From contig NZ_JARSBP010000010.1 of assembly GCF_029623955.1 (NCBI RefSeq), forward strand, positions 152,666 to 216,665: DNA of 64,000 nucleotides, in the 5' to 3' direction. Every line of letters starts with the position of its first letter. Position 1 is the first letter of the stretch. Source of the stretch: Mycobacterium sp. 236(2023). Lineage in GTDB: Bacteria > Actinomycetota > Actinomycetes > Mycobacteriales > Mycobacteriaceae. Below are positions 35,150 through 46,562 of the stretch, piece after piece. The position numbers were made by a program, and so were the translations under genes. The notes beneath the pieces were generated by a model. That model worked only from the letters and a program-made list of their open reading frames with translations, did not search any database and was not told where the DNA came from.

Positions 35150-36107
35150 CTACGGCTCGACAGCGTCCAGAATCTGCTGCGCAGCAAGCGCCGGGGTGAG
35201 CTCGCCTTCGCGAACCTGGCGCTCCACGTCGGCGCGGATGGCGCGCACCCCGGGGCTTGAGAGCACGCGATCCAGCACCGTGTCGCGGACCATCGACCAG
35301 GTCCATTCCACCTGCTGAGTGCGCCTTCTCGCTTCGAACTCACCGGCCTCGGTGAGCGCTCCACGGTGCTTGAGGACGGTGCCCCACAACTCCCCCAGAC
35401 CGTCGCCGGTGAGTGCACTCATCGTGAGAACCGGTGGGCGCCAAGTTGTTTCGCGCGGATAAATCAGCCGAATCGCCCCTGCGAGTTCGCGGGCGGCGGC
35501 CTTGGCCTCGATCGCGTGCTCGCCATCGGCCTTGTTGACCACGACGATGTCGGCCAACTCCAGGACGCCCTTCTTGATCCCCTGCAGTTGGTCGCCCGTG
35601 CGGGCCAGGGTCAGGAACACGAAGGTGTCCACCATGTTGGCAACCGTCACCTCGGACTGTCCCACCCCGACGGTCTCCACCAGGACAACGTCGTATCCGG
35701 CGGCCTCCAGCAACACGATGGTCTCGCGCGTCGCCCTGGCCACCCCGCCGAGCGTCCCCGAGGTCGGCGACGGCCGGATGTAGGCGTCGGGATGCACCGC
35801 GAGCTTGGCCATCCGCGTCTTGTCGCCGAGGATCGACCCGCCGGTGCGGGTGGAGGACGGGTCCACCGCGAGCACGGCCACCCTGTGCCCCTGCTCGATC
35901 AGGTGGATGCCGAGCGCCTCGATGGTTGTCGACTTGCCGACGCCGGGGACTCCGGTGATGCCGACGTGCATCGCCGAGCCGGCTTCGGGCATGAGCTCGA
36001 GCAGCAGCTCCTGGGCCTTCTGCCGGTGGTCGGCACGGGTTGACTCGACGAGTGTGATCGCCCTCGCCAGGGCCGAGCGGTCACCGTTGCGGATCGCCTC
36101 GGCTAGG

Positions 36108-36121
<14 letters not shown>
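35150..36121 (-). CDS. meaB: Methylmalonyl-CoA mutase-associated GTPase MeaB
   Basis: G3E-type P-loop GTPase that loads and protects the adenosylcobalamin of methylmalonyl-CoA mutase. 323 residues. Walker A GITGVPGVGKSTTIEALG, the AVDPSSTRTGGSILGDKTRM stretch specific to MeaB/ArgK, VETVGVGQSEV and the guanine-specificity NKAD are all present. The ATG at 36121 lies inside the end of mutB (14-nt overlap), so mutA-mutB-meaB form one translation-coupled operon. Older annotations call this family ArgK kinase; the mutase context decides against that. Confidence 0.95.
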
Positions 36122-38360
<2,239 letters not shown>

Positions 38361-38361
38361 G

Positions 38362-40185
38362 TCATGCCCCCAATCGGGTCAGCAGGTCTGACAAGGTGGC
38401 CACCGCATCGATCTTCGCGGTGACATACCCGTCGGGCTTGGATTGCGCGTCGGCCACGGCCTTTTCGGGCCCCGCCAGCAGGACGTACTTCACTCCGGCG
38501 GCCTTGGCGGCCTCGACCGCAGCCGAGGCCTCGTCGGCGTAGCGCTTGTCGGTGCCGCAGATCACCGCGATGTCGGACGTACCCGCTTCGGTGACGGCCT
38601 CGATACCCCCGGAGGCCAGCAGGTTCGACGCGAACGTGGTGCGGATGTTGTGCTCGGCGAGCGGGCCCAGCGGCAGCAGCAGCACGGCAGGCCGGGCACC
38701 GGTCTTGGCCAGGAACGCGTCCGACCGGTCGCGCAGCGCTTCGAAATCTGCCGCGTAGCGCTTCACGCTCGGCAGCGGATTGCCCTGCGGCAGGGGAACT
38801 TCGGAGAGGTTGGGGTATTCGTTGACGCCGGTGAGCGCGGTACGCCGATGGGCGATGTCAGCGGCGCGGCGCTCCGCGACCTCTGCGATCTGGGCCGCGA
38901 TGTGCTCGCGGGCGGCTTCGAAGCCGCCTTGCGCTTCGATCTGCTGGAAGTGCGCCCACGCCTGCTCAGCGAGTTCACGCGTGAGGTCCTCGACGAACCA
39001 TGACCCGCCCGCCGGATCGAAGACCCGGCCGATGTGGGACTCCTCGAGCAGCAGCAGCTGCGTGTTGCGCGCGATGCGTCGCGCGAAACTGCGTGCGGTG
39101 CCGGGGAATCCGCCGTCGATCGCGACATCGAAGGGGTGGACAGCCACGATGTCGGCGCCACCGACACCCGCGGCAAAGGCCGCGACCGTGGTGCGCAGCA
39201 TGTTCACCCACGGATCGCGCTGAGTCATCATCGGCAGCGACGTCGTCGCGATCACGGTCGCCGCGCCGGCATCCGGCTCCCCCACCACGTCGGCGACGCG
39301 CGCCCAGAGCTGGCGTGCGGCACGCAGTTTCGCGATCGACTGGAACTGGTCGTCGTCGGCCGCGAATCGGAAACTGATCTGGCCCAGCGCTGCTGACGTG
39401 CTCAGGCCGGCGTCGACCAGATGCCGCAGGTACGCCACACCGGCAGCGATGGAGGCCCCCAGTTCCCACGACGCATTCGCCCCGAGGTTGTGGAACGTCG
39501 GGCCGTCGACGGTGATCGTGCGGACGTGCCCGTCGAAGCCGAGCACCTGACCCGCCCGTCCGACGACTTCGTCAAGGCATGGCGCCGCGCGGCCGGCGAG
39601 CGGCGCGCTGAGCGGGTCTGCACCCAGGTCCACCGACAGGCGAGACCGCTGATCGTCGTCGAGGCCGGCCAGCAGAGCGACGAGCGCATCGACGGTGCCG
39701 CCGAACGTGGCGCCGTCCCCCTCGACCACGATGGGAACGAGATCCAGATAGACACCCTCGAGCAGTTGCCCCAGGTCAGCGGGCGAAATCGCGTCTCCGA
39801 CGCGCAACACCAAGGCGCTGATGCCCTCGGTGAGGCCGACCAGGATCGACCCGTTGGCCTCGGCCGCCGGCACTCCGTCGGCCGGATAGACGTCGGCGAC
39901 CTTCCAGCCCGACTTCACGTCGCGCAGCGCGTCCCCGCCCCGCACGAACGGCCAGCTGCCGGGCAACGCGGGCTCGGTGAGTTCGTCGCGGCTCGTATAC
40001 AGCGGCCGGATCGGGAAGCCGTCGTAGGTGGGCGAGTCGAGCAGATGCTCAGGCTCGGCGCCGAGTTCGGCCGGCTCTTTCTTCGTGGACTTCGCCAGAA
40101 CACCCGCCACGGCGGAGCGCCATCGGTCCAGATCGGGGTCGACTACACCTGCGGCAGCGCCGGCGCTGGGATTCTGCACAGCCAT
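38362..40185 (-). CDS. mutA: Methylmalonyl-CoA mutase small (beta) subunit
   Basis: Structural partner of MutB, 607 residues. It has the same barrel fold (ARNTQLLLLEESHIGRVFDP, GGSWFVEDLTRELAEQAWAH) but in the C-terminal domain the DxHxxG cobalamin-binding motif is missing, as expected of the small subunit. The ATG at 40185 starts a 15-residue Ala/Gly-rich leader. It is the first gene of mutA-mutB-meaB and is divergent from the TVP38-type gene across about 100 bp. Confidence 0.95.
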   Translation of the reverse strand: MAVQNPSAGAAAGVVDPDLDRWRSAVAGVLAKSTKKEPAELGAEPEHLLDSPTYDGFPIRPLYTSRDELTEPALPGSWPFVRGGDALRDVKSGWKVADVYPADGVPAAEANGSILVGLTEGISALVLRVGDAISPADLGQLLEGVYLDLVPIVVEGDGATFGGTVDALVALLAGLDDDQRSRLSVDLGADPLSAPLAGRAAPCLDEVVGRAGQVLGFDGHVRTITVDGPTFHNLGANASWELGASIAAGVAYLRHLVDAGLSTSAALGQISFRFAADDDQFQSIAKLRAARQLWARVADVVGEPDAGAATVIATTSLPMMTQRDPWVNMLRTTVAAFAAGVGGADIVAVHPFDVAIDGGFPGTARSFARRIARNTQLLLLEESHIGRVFDPAGGSWFVEDLTRELAEQAWAHFQQIEAQGGFEAAREHIAAQIAEVAERRAADIAHRRTALTGVNEYPNLSEVPLPQGNPLPSVKRYAADFEALRDRSDAFLAKTGARPAVLLLPLGPLAEHNIRTTFASNLLASGGIEAVTEAGTSDIAVICGTDKRYADEASAAVEAAKAAGVKYVLLAGPEKAVADAQSKPDGYVTAKIDAVATLSDLLTRLGA

Positions 40186-40284
40186 CAGGCTAAATGATGC
40201 CGCTCACATCAGCGTGCGCCGGTGTGCAGATTCCACACACTGTCGACATCGCCGGTTTGCTCGCGGCCCGTACTCTTGGTAACC

Positions 40285-41052
40285 GTGAATTCCGTAGTCA
40301 GCACGCTTCGTAGCGTTCACGCTGCGGTCGTCACGACGCTGAAGACGGTTCCGCGGACCCGCCTGGCGGCTGCTTTGACGGCGATTGTGATTCTTGTCGC
40401 AATTGCGCTGCTCGTACCCCTGCCGACAGCGCTGCAGCTGCGTGACTGGGCCACCTCGGCAGGCCCCTGGTTTCCGCTGGCGTTTTTCGTCGCACACGTG
40501 GTCATGACGGTGTTCCCCTTCCCGCGCACCGCGTTCACGCTGGCCGCGGGCCTGCTGTTCGGCCCGGTCCTCGGGATTCCCATCGCCGTCGCTGCCAGCA
40601 CGATCAGCGCCGTCATCGCCCTGGTTCTGGTCCGGACCGCGGGCTGGCAGGTCGGCAAGCTTGTCAGCCATCCCCGCGTCGACGCGGTCGACAGAAGACT
40701 CCGGGAACGGGGCTGGCCCGTGGTTCTGGCCACCCGGCTGATTCCCGCCGTGCCGTTCTCGGTGCTGAACTACGCCGCCGGCGCGTCCTCGATACGAGTC
40801 ATTCCGTATACGTTGGCCACCTTTTTCGGTGTGCTGCCTGGGACAGCGGCGATCGTGATCCTCGGCGACGCACTGACCGGCAGGCTCAGCCCGACGCTTG
40901 TTCTGGTGTCGCTGTGCACAGCCGCCATCGGACTGGCCGGTCTCGCATACGAGATCAGGTCCCACCGGCGTCAGGAGCCGTCGGGCCCCTTCACGGTCAA
41001 TGCGCCGAACAGCGCGAGGAACGACGACGCCGCAACGAGCCCGGGGCTGTAG
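40285..41052 (+). CDS. TVP38/TMEM64 (DedA-like) membrane protein
   Basis: 255-residue membrane protein of the SNARE-associated/VTT family. Seen: FPFPRTAFTLAAGLLFGPVL (family G-x-x-F-G-P motif) and RLIPAVPFSVLNYAAGASSI. About six hydrophobic segments. Family members are thought to act in lipid scrambling or membrane homeostasis. The GTG at 40285 follows TACTCT (40271-40276) by eight bases and gives a normal N-terminus; the frame extends 63 nt upstream without support. The last 27 codons run antisense to the 3' end of the DoxX-like gene, an 82-bp convergent overlap. Confidence 0.82.
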   Translation: MNSVVSTLRSVHAAVVTTLKTVPRTRLAAALTAIVILVAIALLVPLPTALQLRDWATSAGPWFPLAFFVAHVVMTVFPFPRTAFTLAAGLLFGPVLGIPIAVAASTISAVIALVLVRTAGWQVGKLVSHPRVDAVDRRLRERGWPVVLATRLIPAVPFSVLNYAAGASSIRVIPYTLATFFGVLPGTAAIVILGDALTGRLSPTLVLVSLCTAAIGLAGLAYEIRSHRRQEPSGPFTVNAPNSARNDDAATSPGL

Positions 41053-41327
41053 TCCTTGGCCCGGACGTGGGAACCGACGGCGAGCACGAAGTAGATCGTC
41101 AGCATGAACGTCGTCAGCCGGGCCAGCGCCGGGAAGCGGAACACCGATAGCAACCCGACGGCGCTCGCGGCCTTGACCCACGGGATCAGCGGCCTCAACT
41201 CCGGGGCGAGACCGACGTCGTCGAACGCCTTCTTGATCGGCGGGATCTGCTTGGCACACGCCACAGCGTCGCCGGCCTGCATCGCCGCCAGGGCGGCGTA
41301 GGTACGGCGAGATGTCAGGGCGCTCAT
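40971..41327 (-). CDS. DoxX-like small membrane protein
   Basis: 118 residues with about four hydrophobic helices, for example FPALARLTTFMLTIYFVLAV and LVAASSFLALFGALTV; charged loops ELRPLIPWVKAASAVGLLSV fit the DoxX-like family. Function not established; some relatives are linked to redox stress at the membrane. The ATG at 41327 overlaps the SPFH stop by 4 nt (ATGA), so it is the last gene of NfeD-SPFH-DoxX. The open frame upstream of 41327 is SPFH shadow. Confidence 0.75.
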   Translation of the reverse strand: MSALTSRRTYAALAAMQAGDAVACAKQIPPIKKAFDDVGLAPELRPLIPWVKAASAVGLLSVFRFPALARLTTFMLTIYFVLAVGSHVRAKDYSPGLVAASSFLALFGALTVKGPDGS

Positions 41328-42535
41328 TCGGTCTGCCCGTGGCGCGGCGCGGACTGCTGCTGGTAGTCGCCGGGCGGCTGCGCCTGCTGCGACAGCGGCG
41401 GGTACTGCGGCGGCGGGTCGATGACCCCGGCCACCGGCTTGCGGGCCTCGGCTTCGGCTTTCGCGACGGCCTGGGCGATCTCGGGATCGGTCTCGGTGTT
41501 GAACCAGTCGGCGACTTCGTCGGAATCGTCTTCTGGCCGGGCCGGGCTCTCGTCCACCGGTGACGGGGTGTACCGGAACACGCCGTCCTCGCCGGGGGCG
41601 CCCAGCATCTTGGTGAATCCCTGTAGCGCCGAACCGAAGTCGCTGGGCACGAGCCACACCTTGTTGGCCTCGCCCTTGGCCATCTGCGGCAGTGTCTGCA
41701 GGTACTGGTAGGCCAGCATCTCCGGGGTCGGCCTGCCGTTCTTGATGGCGGCGAAGGTCTTCTCGATGGCTTTGGCCTGACCCTGGGCCTGCAGGTAGGC
41801 CGCGGCGCGCTCACCCTGGGCGCGCAACATGCGGGACTGCCGGTCGGCCTCGGCGGCGAGGATCGCGGCCTGCTTGGCGCCTTCGGCGGCCAGGATCTGA
41901 GCCTGCTTCTGACCTTCGGCCTGCTTGATCGACGCCTCGCGGTTGCCTTCCGCGGTCAGGATCATGGCGCGCTTCTCGCGGTCGGCGCGCATCTGCTTTT
42001 CCATCGAGTCCTGGATCGACGGGGGCGGGTCGATGCTGCGCAGCTCGACGCGGGCGACGCGAAGACCCCACCGGCCGGTGGCCTCGTCGAGCACGCCGCG
42101 CAGCTGGCCGTTGATCGAATCGCGCGAGGTGAGCGTCTGCTCCAGCGTCATGCCGCCGACGACGTTGCGCAGCGTGGTGGTGGTCAGCTGCTCGACGCCG
42201 ACGATGTAGTTGCTGATCTGGTAGACCGCGGCCTGCGGGTTGGTGACCTGGAAGTAGACGACGGTGTCGATGTTGACCGTCAGGTTGTCCTCGGTGATCA
42301 CGGGCTGCGGAGGGAACGAGACGACGCGCTCACGCAGGTCGACGCGCGCCCGGATCTTGTCGACGAACGGCAGCAGAAGCGTCAGCTGCCCCGACACCGT
42401 CTTGCTGTACCGGCCGAGGCGCTCGATGACCGCGGCCTCCGCCTGCGGAATCAGCGCCACCGACTTCGCGACGACGATCGCGGCGAAGATCACCAACACC
42501 GCGAGCAGCACCAAACCTGCAATCGCACCGTCCAC
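41324..42535 (-). CDS. SPFH/Band 7 (stomatin-like) protein
   Basis: 403 residues. An N-terminal membrane segment (AGLVLLAVLVIFAAIVVAKS) is followed by the SPFH domain (LIPQAEAAVIERLGRYSKTV, RVVSFPPQPVITEDNLTVNI), then a long Ala/Glu/Gln-rich coiled coil (about residues 180-270, many AEG and AQG repeats) and a Pro/Gln-rich tail. Stomatin-like proteins assemble into membrane rings with NfeD partners and are thought to organise membrane domains or quality control. The gene follows the NfeD gene by 31 bp. Equivalent of M. tuberculosis Rv1488. Confidence 0.9.
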   Translation of the reverse strand: MDGAIAGLVLLAVLVIFAAIVVAKSVALIPQAEAAVIERLGRYSKTVSGQLTLLLPFVDKIRARVDLRERVVSFPPQPVITEDNLTVNIDTVVYFQVTNPQAAVYQISNYIVGVEQLTTTTLRNVVGGMTLEQTLTSRDSINGQLRGVLDEATGRWGLRVARVELRSIDPPPSIQDSMEKQMRADREKRAMILTAEGNREASIKQAEGQKQAQILAAEGAKQAAILAAEADRQSRMLRAQGERAAAYLQAQGQAKAIEKTFAAIKNGRPTPEMLAYQYLQTLPQMAKGEANKVWLVPSDFGSALQGFTKMLGAPGEDGVFRYTPSPVDESPARPEDDSDEVADWFNTETDPEIAQAVAKAEAEARKPVAGVIDPPPQYPPLSQQAQPPGDYQQQSAPRHGQTE

Positions 42536-42566
42536 TACGGGCCCCCTTTAGCTAGACAACCTCGGA

Positions 42567-43001
42567 CTACACAACTTTGGCGACCACCGCCGTGGCTCCG
42601 TCGATGTGCACGACGGTCACATGGTCGCCGGGTTCGAAGACATCGTTCTCGTTGTAGGGCCTCGCCGTCCAGACTTCCCCGTCAAGTTTGACCTGGCCCT
42701 CGTGCACGGCGACCCGGTCCAGAACCAGTGCGCTCTTGCCTTCGAGCGCCTGCACGGGCTCGGGAAGTCCTTTGCCGGACACCATCCGGCGGCGCAGCGC
42801 CGGGCGCACCCCGACCAGAAGCAGCACGGATACGACGAGGAACACGACGCCGTCGGCCCAGATCGGCCAGTCCAGCAGGAAGCTCGACCCCGCGGCGGCC
42901 AGAGCGCCACCACTGAGCATGAGCAGGAAGAGATCACCGGTCAGCGCCTCGGCGCCCGCGAGCGCCAAAGCTGCGATCAGCCAGATCAATGCGACAGGCA
43001 T
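42567..43001 (-). CDS. NfeD-family membrane protein (short form)
   Basis: 144 residues: three transmembrane helices in the first 70 residues (VALIWLIAALALAGAEALTG, GGALAAAGSSFLLDWPIW, GVVFLVVSVLLLVGVRPALR) and a C-terminal soluble OB fold (VQALEGKSALVLDRVAVHEG, GEVWTARPY). This is the NfeD1b layout without protease domain, the usual partner of stomatin. The ATG at 43001 begins the first helix. It is first in the NfeD-SPFH-DoxX unit and divergent from the 43061 gene. Confidence 0.88.
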   Translation of the reverse strand: MPVALIWLIAALALAGAEALTGDLFLLMLSGGALAAAGSSFLLDWPIWADGVVFLVVSVLLLVGVRPALRRRMVSGKGLPEPVQALEGKSALVLDRVAVHEGQVKLDGEVWTARPYNENDVFEPGDHVTVVHIDGATAVVAKVV

Positions 43002-43060
43002 GACGCCAGCGTATCGCGCAACCGACTGTATGAGCCGGTAACAACTACACTGCAGCCATC

Positions 43061-43930
43061 ATGTGGTGCCCGAGTGTTTCGCTATCGGTGTGGACCAATG
43101 CCTGGTTGGCAGGCGCCGCCGCGCCTGACGATGTCCTGGACGCGTTATCTCAATGGACGCCAAGGCATTCAGTGACCGCCTACGATTCGGCCGCGGCCGA
43201 ACGCACCGGTCTGTCGTGGCCGGATCTCGACGACGCAGCGTCGGTGTCGTTGCTGCAGACGGTGCGCACCGCGTCTGCACAGGCGGTATCGCAACCCGCG
43301 ATCTCGCTCGCCCTGCCGGTTCCCGGCGATGTGCGGGGGCTGCCGCCGGGTACGCAATTCGGCCGGGACGCCGTCGCGGCAGGCGAGGCGGTCGTGGTGG
43401 CCGGGGTGAACGGCGCCATCGGCCTCGTGCCCGACTTCGAGTACCAGGACAGCTATCCCGACACTTTCGATCCCGACGACGAGTTCGAATACGACGCAGA
43501 GCTCACCGGACTGTCGTGGACGGTGTATTCGTTCTCCTCCGCGCCACCGGCCGGTCACTTCGATCTCGGTGAAGCCGAATACGAGCTGCGCGACGCGGTG
43601 CGTTCGGCGGCGGACGCGCTCGGTGCGCTGCGTGCCGGTTCGCACGGCGGCGACGTCGGCGATCCCCGCAGACTCGTCGAGCAGGTCCTCGATTCCACGC
43701 GGGCACACCGCATTCCCGACCACGCCCCGACCCGAGCCGTCCGGGTTCTGGAGAACGCCGCGCACGTCGATGCGATCATCACGGTCAGCTCCGGGCTGAT
43801 CCCGATCGGATTGCAGAGTTCCTCGGAGTTCCAGCTGGCCAGCGACGCGCTGCGCCCGTTGACGTCGGTCGTGCGGTCAGCTCGGTTGGCGGCGGTCGAT
43901 GCGATCCTGCACTCCGCCTGGCAGAACTAG
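43061..43930 (+). CDS. Conserved mycobacterial protein (Rv1486c-like), unknown function
   Basis: 289 residues, no signal peptide, no named domain. It contains an acidic stretch YPDTFDPDDEFEYDAE (about residues 133-148) and a helical C-terminus rich in Ala and Arg. Position between the NfeD unit and ferrochelatase is as for Rv1486c in M. tuberculosis. The ATG at 43061 lies nine bases after TACACT (43046-43051). The stop codon TAG overlaps that of ferrochelatase in the shared CTAG. Function cannot be read from the sequence. Confidence 0.8.
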   Translation: MWCPSVSLSVWTNAWLAGAAAPDDVLDALSQWTPRHSVTAYDSAAAERTGLSWPDLDDAASVSLLQTVRTASAQAVSQPAISLALPVPGDVRGLPPGTQFGRDAVAAGEAVVVAGVNGAIGLVPDFEYQDSYPDTFDPDDEFEYDAELTGLSWTVYSFSSAPPAGHFDLGEAEYELRDAVRSAADALGALRAGSHGGDVGDPRRLVEQVLDSTRAHRIPDHAPTRAVRVLENAAHVDAIITVSSGLIPIGLQSSSEFQLASDALRPLTSVVRSARLAAVDAILHSAWQN

Positions 43931-44949
43931 GCGCCGCAGGCGGGCGTGCACAGCGCCCCGTTGACGCTGCTGCCGTAGCCCGGCACATCGCCGGATCCAC
44001 TGGCCCGCAACGGTGGACGGCCCAGGGTCACCTCGTCGATGAGGTCGACGACCAGTTGGGCGAATCGTGGTTGCGCGTTGGGGGTGGACGCCCGCGCGAA
44101 GGCGATCCCGGCCTCCGCGGCCTGTTCGGCGATCTCGTTGTCCAGATCCCAGACGACCTCGATGTGATCGGCCACAAAACCCACCGGGCACACGATCACC
44201 GCCTTGACGCCGCCTTTGGTCAGCACGTCGAGGTGGTCGCCGACGTCGGGTTCGAGCCATGGCACCTGGGGCGGGCCCGAGCGCGACTGCCAGACCTGGT
44301 CGTATTCGCGATATCCGGCTGCCGCCGCCACCAGGCCGGCCGTGTAGCCGACCTGACGCTCGTAAAGGTCTGGCCCACAACGGGATGCGGCACGCAGCGG
44401 GATGGAGTGCGCGGTGAACACCAGCCGTGCCTCGTCCCGCAGATCCTCGGGCAGGGTGGCCGCCGCGTCCCTGATTGCGTCGGCGAACATCGCGATGAGC
44501 AGCGGATGGTCGAAATACTGCCGCAGCTTGACGAGTTCGGGTGCGTCCGGACCAGCGGACCCGCGGCCGCGGGCGATATCCTCCTGGTACTGGGTGCACC
44601 CGGAGTATCCGCCCCAGGCTGAGGTCGTGAACACCGCGGCACGACGAATGCCGTTGTCTCGCATCTGCGCAACGGTGTCTTCGATGTACGGCTCCCAGTT
44701 GCGGTTGCCGAAGTAGACGGGCAGCTCGACGCCGCGTCGAGCCAGCTCCGCCTCGATCGATGCGATCAGCTCCCGATTGATGCCGTTGATCGGCGACACC
44801 CCGCCGAAGTGCAGATAGTGCTCGGCCACGGATTCCAGGCGTTCCCTGGGGATTCCACGGCCTCTGGTGACGTTCTCCAGGAACGGCATGACCTGCTCGG
44901 GGCCTTCGGGGCCGCCGAACGACAACAGCAGCAGGGCATCAAAAGACAT
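43927..44949 (-). CDS. hemZ: Ferrochelatase (coproporphyrin type) HemZ/CpfC
   Basis: Inserts Fe(II) into the porphyrin; in actinobacteria the substrate is coproporphyrin III. 340 residues. Motifs: LLLSFGGPEGPEQVMPFLEN, FVFTAHSIP-type metal site (seen as LVFTAHSIPLR) and VCPVGFVADHIEVVWDLD. Cysteines in YSGCTQYQED and the C-terminal NGALCTPACGA are in positions suited to a [2Fe-2S] cluster, as in mycobacterial ferrochelatase. It lies 14 bp after inhA on the same strand, so it belongs to the fabG1-inhA-hemZ operon. Confidence 0.95.
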   Translation of the reverse strand: MSFDALLLLSFGGPEGPEQVMPFLENVTRGRGIPRERLESVAEHYLHFGGVSPINGINRELIASIEAELARRGVELPVYFGNRNWEPYIEDTVAQMRDNGIRRAAVFTTSAWGGYSGCTQYQEDIARGRGSAGPDAPELVKLRQYFDHPLLIAMFADAIRDAAATLPEDLRDEARLVFTAHSIPLRAASRCGPDLYERQVGYTAGLVAAAAGYREYDQVWQSRSGPPQVPWLEPDVGDHLDVLTKGGVKAVIVCPVGFVADHIEVVWDLDNEIAEQAAEAGIAFARASTPNAQPRFAQLVVDLIDEVTLGRPPLRASGSGDVPGYGSSVNGALCTPACGA

Positions 44950-44963
44950 AAAAGCTCATATCG

Positions 44964-45773
44964 TCACAGCAGCTGGGTGCTCGCTCCGCCGTCGGCGTAC
45001 ACGATGGTGCCGGTGGTGGCAGGCAGCCAGTCGGACAGCAGCGCGCACACCGTCTTCGCCACGGGGGTCGGGTCTTTCATGTTCCAGCCGATGGGCGCGC
45101 GCTGATCCCAACCTTCTTCGAGCAGCTTCATCTGGGCGCCGGCTTCGTCACCGAGCGCGCCACCGACGATGGCGCTCATCGCCAGGGTCCGGATGGGCCC
45201 TGCGGCAACCAGATTGGACCGCACCCCGACCTTGCCGGCTTCGCGCGCGACGAATCGGTTCACGGACTCGAGCGCGCTCTTGGCGACGGTCATCCAGTTG
45301 TAGGCAGGCATGGCCCGCGTCGGGTCGAAGTCCATGCCGACGATGCCACCACCCGGATTCATGATGGGCAGAACGGCTTTGGCCAGCGACGCGTACGAGT
45401 ACGCGGAGATGTGGATGCCCTTGGCGACGTCCTCGTAGGGGGCGTCGAAGAACGGGTTGATGCCCATCCCGGTCTGCGGCATGAAGCCGATCGAGTGCAC
45501 GACGCCGTCGAGTTTGTTGCCTTCGCCGATGACCTCGGCGATGCGGTCGGCGAGGGTGTCGAGGTGCTTGTCGTCCTGCACGTCGAGTTCGAGCAGCGGC
45601 GGCTTGGACGGCAGCCGGTCGAGAATCCGCTCGATCAGCCGCAGCCGGTTGAAGCCGGTGCAAATCACCTCGGCGCCGGCCTCCTGGGCGACCTTGGCGA
45701 TGTAGAACGCGATCGAGCTGTCGGTGATGATCCCCGTGACGAGGATCCGCTTGCCTTCCAGAATTCCTGTCAT
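44964..45773 (-). CDS. inhA: Enoyl-ACP reductase InhA
   Basis: NADH-dependent enoyl-ACP reductase of FAS-II, essential for mycolic acid synthesis and target of isoniazid and ethionamide. 269 residues, the family length. N-terminal GIITDSSIAFYIAKVAQEAG (NADH site), HSIGFMPQTGMGINPFFDAP (Ser equivalent to S94 is present, so no known resistance change there), catalytic Tyr/Lys in MPAYNWMTVAKSALESVNRF. The ATG at 45773 (MTGILEGKR) fits InhA; the ATG four codons earlier is possible but unlikely. Follows fabG1 by 19 bp. Confidence 0.97.
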   Translation of the reverse strand: MTGILEGKRILVTGIITDSSIAFYIAKVAQEAGAEVICTGFNRLRLIERILDRLPSKPPLLELDVQDDKHLDTLADRIAEVIGEGNKLDGVVHSIGFMPQTGMGINPFFDAPYEDVAKGIHISAYSYASLAKAVLPIMNPGGGIVGMDFDPTRAMPAYNWMTVAKSALESVNRFVAREAGKVGVRSNLVAAGPIRTLAMSAIVGGALGDEAGAQMKLLEEGWDQRAPIGWNMKDPTPVAKTVCALLSDWLPATTGTIVYADGGASTQLL

Positions 45774-45792
45774 TGCTTCTGTCATGCCCTTT

Positions 45793-46515
45793 CTAGTGGC
45801 CCATGCCCATGCCGCCGTCGACCGGGATGACCGCGCCGGCGATATAACCTGCGTCCTCGGACGCCAGGAAGCTGACCGCCCCGGCGACGTCCTCGGCGGT
45901 CCCGACCCGCTTGGCGGGAATGAATTGCAGTGCGCCCTCCTGGATCCGCTCGTCCAGGGCGCGGGTCATCTCGGTGTCGATGTAGCCCGGGGCGACGACG
46001 TTGGCGGTGACGCCGGCCTTGGAGAGCTCGCGGGAGATCGAGCGCGCCATACCGATCAGGCCCGCCTTGGCGGCGGCGTAATTGGCCTGGTTGCCGATGC
46101 CCCACATGCCCGAGACGGAGCCGATGAAGATGATCCGGCCGAACCGCGCACGCTGCATACCGCGGCACGCGCGCTGCGCGACGCGGAACGCACCGGTGAG
46201 GTTGGCGTTGATGACCTCTTCGAAGCGCTCCTCGGTCATCCGCATCAGGAACGCGTCTTTGGAGATCCCGGCGTTGGAGACCAGCACCTCGACGGGCCCC
46301 TGATGCTCCTCGACCTCTTTGAAGGCGCGGTCGACGGCGGCATTATCGGTGACGTCGCATTCGACGCCGAACACGCCCTCGGGCGCGCCGGATCCACGAT
46401 GGGTGACGGCGACCTTGTGGCCGTCGGCAGCAAGTCGCTGCGCGATGGCCAGACCGATGCCCCTGTTGCCGCCGGTGACGAGCACCGATCGGGAGACGAA
46501 AGCGGGAGAAGTCAT
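45793..46515 (-). CDS. fabG1: 3-oxoacyl-ACP reductase FabG1 (MabA)
   Basis: NADPH-dependent beta-ketoacyl-ACP reductase of FAS-II. 240 residues. SDR features: SRSVLVTGGNRGIGLAIAQR (TGxxxGIG), LVSNAGIS, catalytic Tyr/Lys in GNQANYAAAKAGLIGMARSI. The start is ATG at 46515; TAAGTT (46523-46528) lies seven bases upstream, which suggests a promoter just before the gene and a leaderless or very short leader. The TTG at 46524 would begin inside that -10. It is first in fabG1-inhA-hemZ; the VWA gene ends 47 bp upstream on the same strand. Confidence 0.96.
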   Translation of the reverse strand: MTSPAFVSRSVLVTGGNRGIGLAIAQRLAADGHKVAVTHRGSGAPEGVFGVECDVTDNAAVDRAFKEVEEHQGPVEVLVSNAGISKDAFLMRMTEERFEEVINANLTGAFRVAQRACRGMQRARFGRIIFIGSVSGMWGIGNQANYAAAKAGLIGMARSISRELSKAGVTANVVAPGYIDTEMTRALDERIQEGALQFIPAKRVGTAEDVAGAVSFLASEDAGYIAGAVIPVDGGMGMGH

Positions 46516-46562
46516 GCCCGTCAACTTAGTCGGTGGGCTCCATTCTTAAGAAATCGCCTTAC

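Noticed and set aside
45774..45785. Upstream ATG for inhA (MTEA leader)
   Set aside because: InhA is conserved as 269 residues starting MTG; the leader adds four residues without support.
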